Assembly: GCF_011207455.1 (NCBI RefSeq)
Contig: NZ_CP048877.1
Span: 1,170,576 to 1,234,575 of the forward strand
From: Thermosulfuriphilus ammonigenes
GTDB lineage: Bacteria > Desulfobacterota > Thermodesulfobacteria > Thermodesulfobacteriales > ST65
Direction of reading: 5' to 3'
DNA: 64,000 nt
The notes below the pieces were generated by a model. It saw nothing but the letters and a program-made list of their open reading frames with translations. It made no database searches and was not told the origin of the DNA. Shown in pieces: positions 63,593-64,000 of the stretch (its first letter is position 1; each line of letters starts with the position of its first letter). Made by a program: the position numbers and the translations under genes.

Positions 63593-64000
63593 TAGCTGAG
63601 CCCCAGACGCTTCAGGGCCTTAGGGTCGCGTCGCCAATCACGAAGCACCTTGACCCAGAGATCGAGATAGACCTTCCGCCCTAGAAGAAATTCCAGCTCC
63701 TCCCGGGCCAGTTGGCCTATCTTTTTGAGCATCTGTCCTCCTTTGCCGATGATGATTCCCTTCTGGGAATCTCGCTCCACAAAGACCGTGGCCCTTATCC
63801 GAACGAGGTTTTTTTCGGGAACCTCCTCCCAGTCTTCGATGGTTACCGCGGTGGCGTAGGGGATTTCCTGACCGGTAAGCAGAAAAATCTTTTCCCTCAC
63901 AATCTCTGCCGCCAGCTGGCGCTCTGTCTGATCGGTAAAGGTCTCGGCATCGTAGAATGGGGGCCCTTCTGGAAGTAGTTTAACAATCTCCTGAAGAAGC
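63592..64000 (-). CDS. era: GTPase Era, C-terminal part (cut by window edge)
   Basis: Only the last 136 codons are present; the GTPase domain lies beyond the window. The visible part holds the end of the linker ([22 protein letters not shown]) and the KH domain. That domain has the RNA-binding loop [14 protein letters not shown] near the middle and the ending [16 protein letters not shown]. Era binds the 3' end of 16S rRNA during 30S assembly. A Met-initiated subframe at 63900 is only an internal GTG. Confidence 0.94.
   Translation of the reverse strand, partial: LLQEIVKLLPEGPPFYDAETFTDQTERQLAAEIVREKIFLLTGQEIPYATAVTIEDWEEVPEKNLVRIRATVFVERDSQKGIIIGKGGQMLKKIGQLAREELEFLLGRKVYLDLWVKVLRDWRRDPKALKRLGLS

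Overview
The window reads as a bacterial chromosome segment from a Gram-negative, anaerobic, probably thermophilic sulfur- or sulfate-metabolising bacterium, most likely Thermodesulfobacteriota/Desulfobacterota. This assignment is inferred from gene content, not from a search. Supporting it are lpxC and beta-barrel porins (an LPS outer membrane), a one-chain MetF-MetV protein of the Wood-Ljungdahl type, an ADP-forming acetyl-CoA synthetase, a TreT-type trehalose synthase, the NtrY/NtrX pair, and charged, compact proteins. Gene density is high, with many 1-20 base overlaps, so most genes lie in operons.

Layout. 0-8.4 kb: mreB (minus), then plus-strand memo-like, gltX, a very small ORF with an in-frame UGA (selenoprotein candidate), and a trehalose operon (otsAB fusion, DUF5752, treT) converging on engB. 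8.5-12.9 kb: a heme-binding DUF3365 protein followed by a tight M20 peptidase / YbdK ligase / gamma-glutamyltransferase operon. 12.9-19.5 kb: gpmI, a porin plus a small lipoprotein cytochrome, then a minus-strand run of moaE-like, class II aldolase, a free biotinyl domain, a nucleotide-sugar dehydrogenase and AMMECR1. 19.6-22.8 kb: a DUF3373-type porin and a pilC/gspF gene. 23.1-26.4 kb: tRNA-Leu(UAA) followed by the only accessory island. It holds a gene remnant, a segment rich in nested inverted repeats that looks like structured RNA, an IS3-family element and an IS256-family element inserted into it.

26.5-31.9 kb: the sulfur amino-acid operon metY-metX-metW-cysE-cysK (minus) with a divergent Rrf2 regulator. 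A palindrome lies in the spacer of the apparent met promoter. 32.0-39.7 kb: a chemotaxis operon (cheY-cheB-cheR-cheA-cheW-mcp). 39.8-44.2 kb: a cell-wall amidase and mutS. 44.3-48.4 kb: hisI-hisG converging on an aminotransferase-serA operon. 48.4-56.6 kb: an HDAC-like deacetylase and a GNAT/acyl-CoA-synthetase fusion, divergent from an ADP-forming acetyl-CoA synthetase with a phosphotransacetylase-like partner, then an AlaA-like aminotransferase. 56.7-64 kb: metF-metV, ntrX, ntrY, DUF4390, lpxC and the 3' part of era (cut by the window edge).

Most of the window is housekeeping. The items I would follow up first are the UGA-containing small ORF at 3442-3594, the structured segment at 23652-23897, and the promoter/operator arrangement at 31428-31456.
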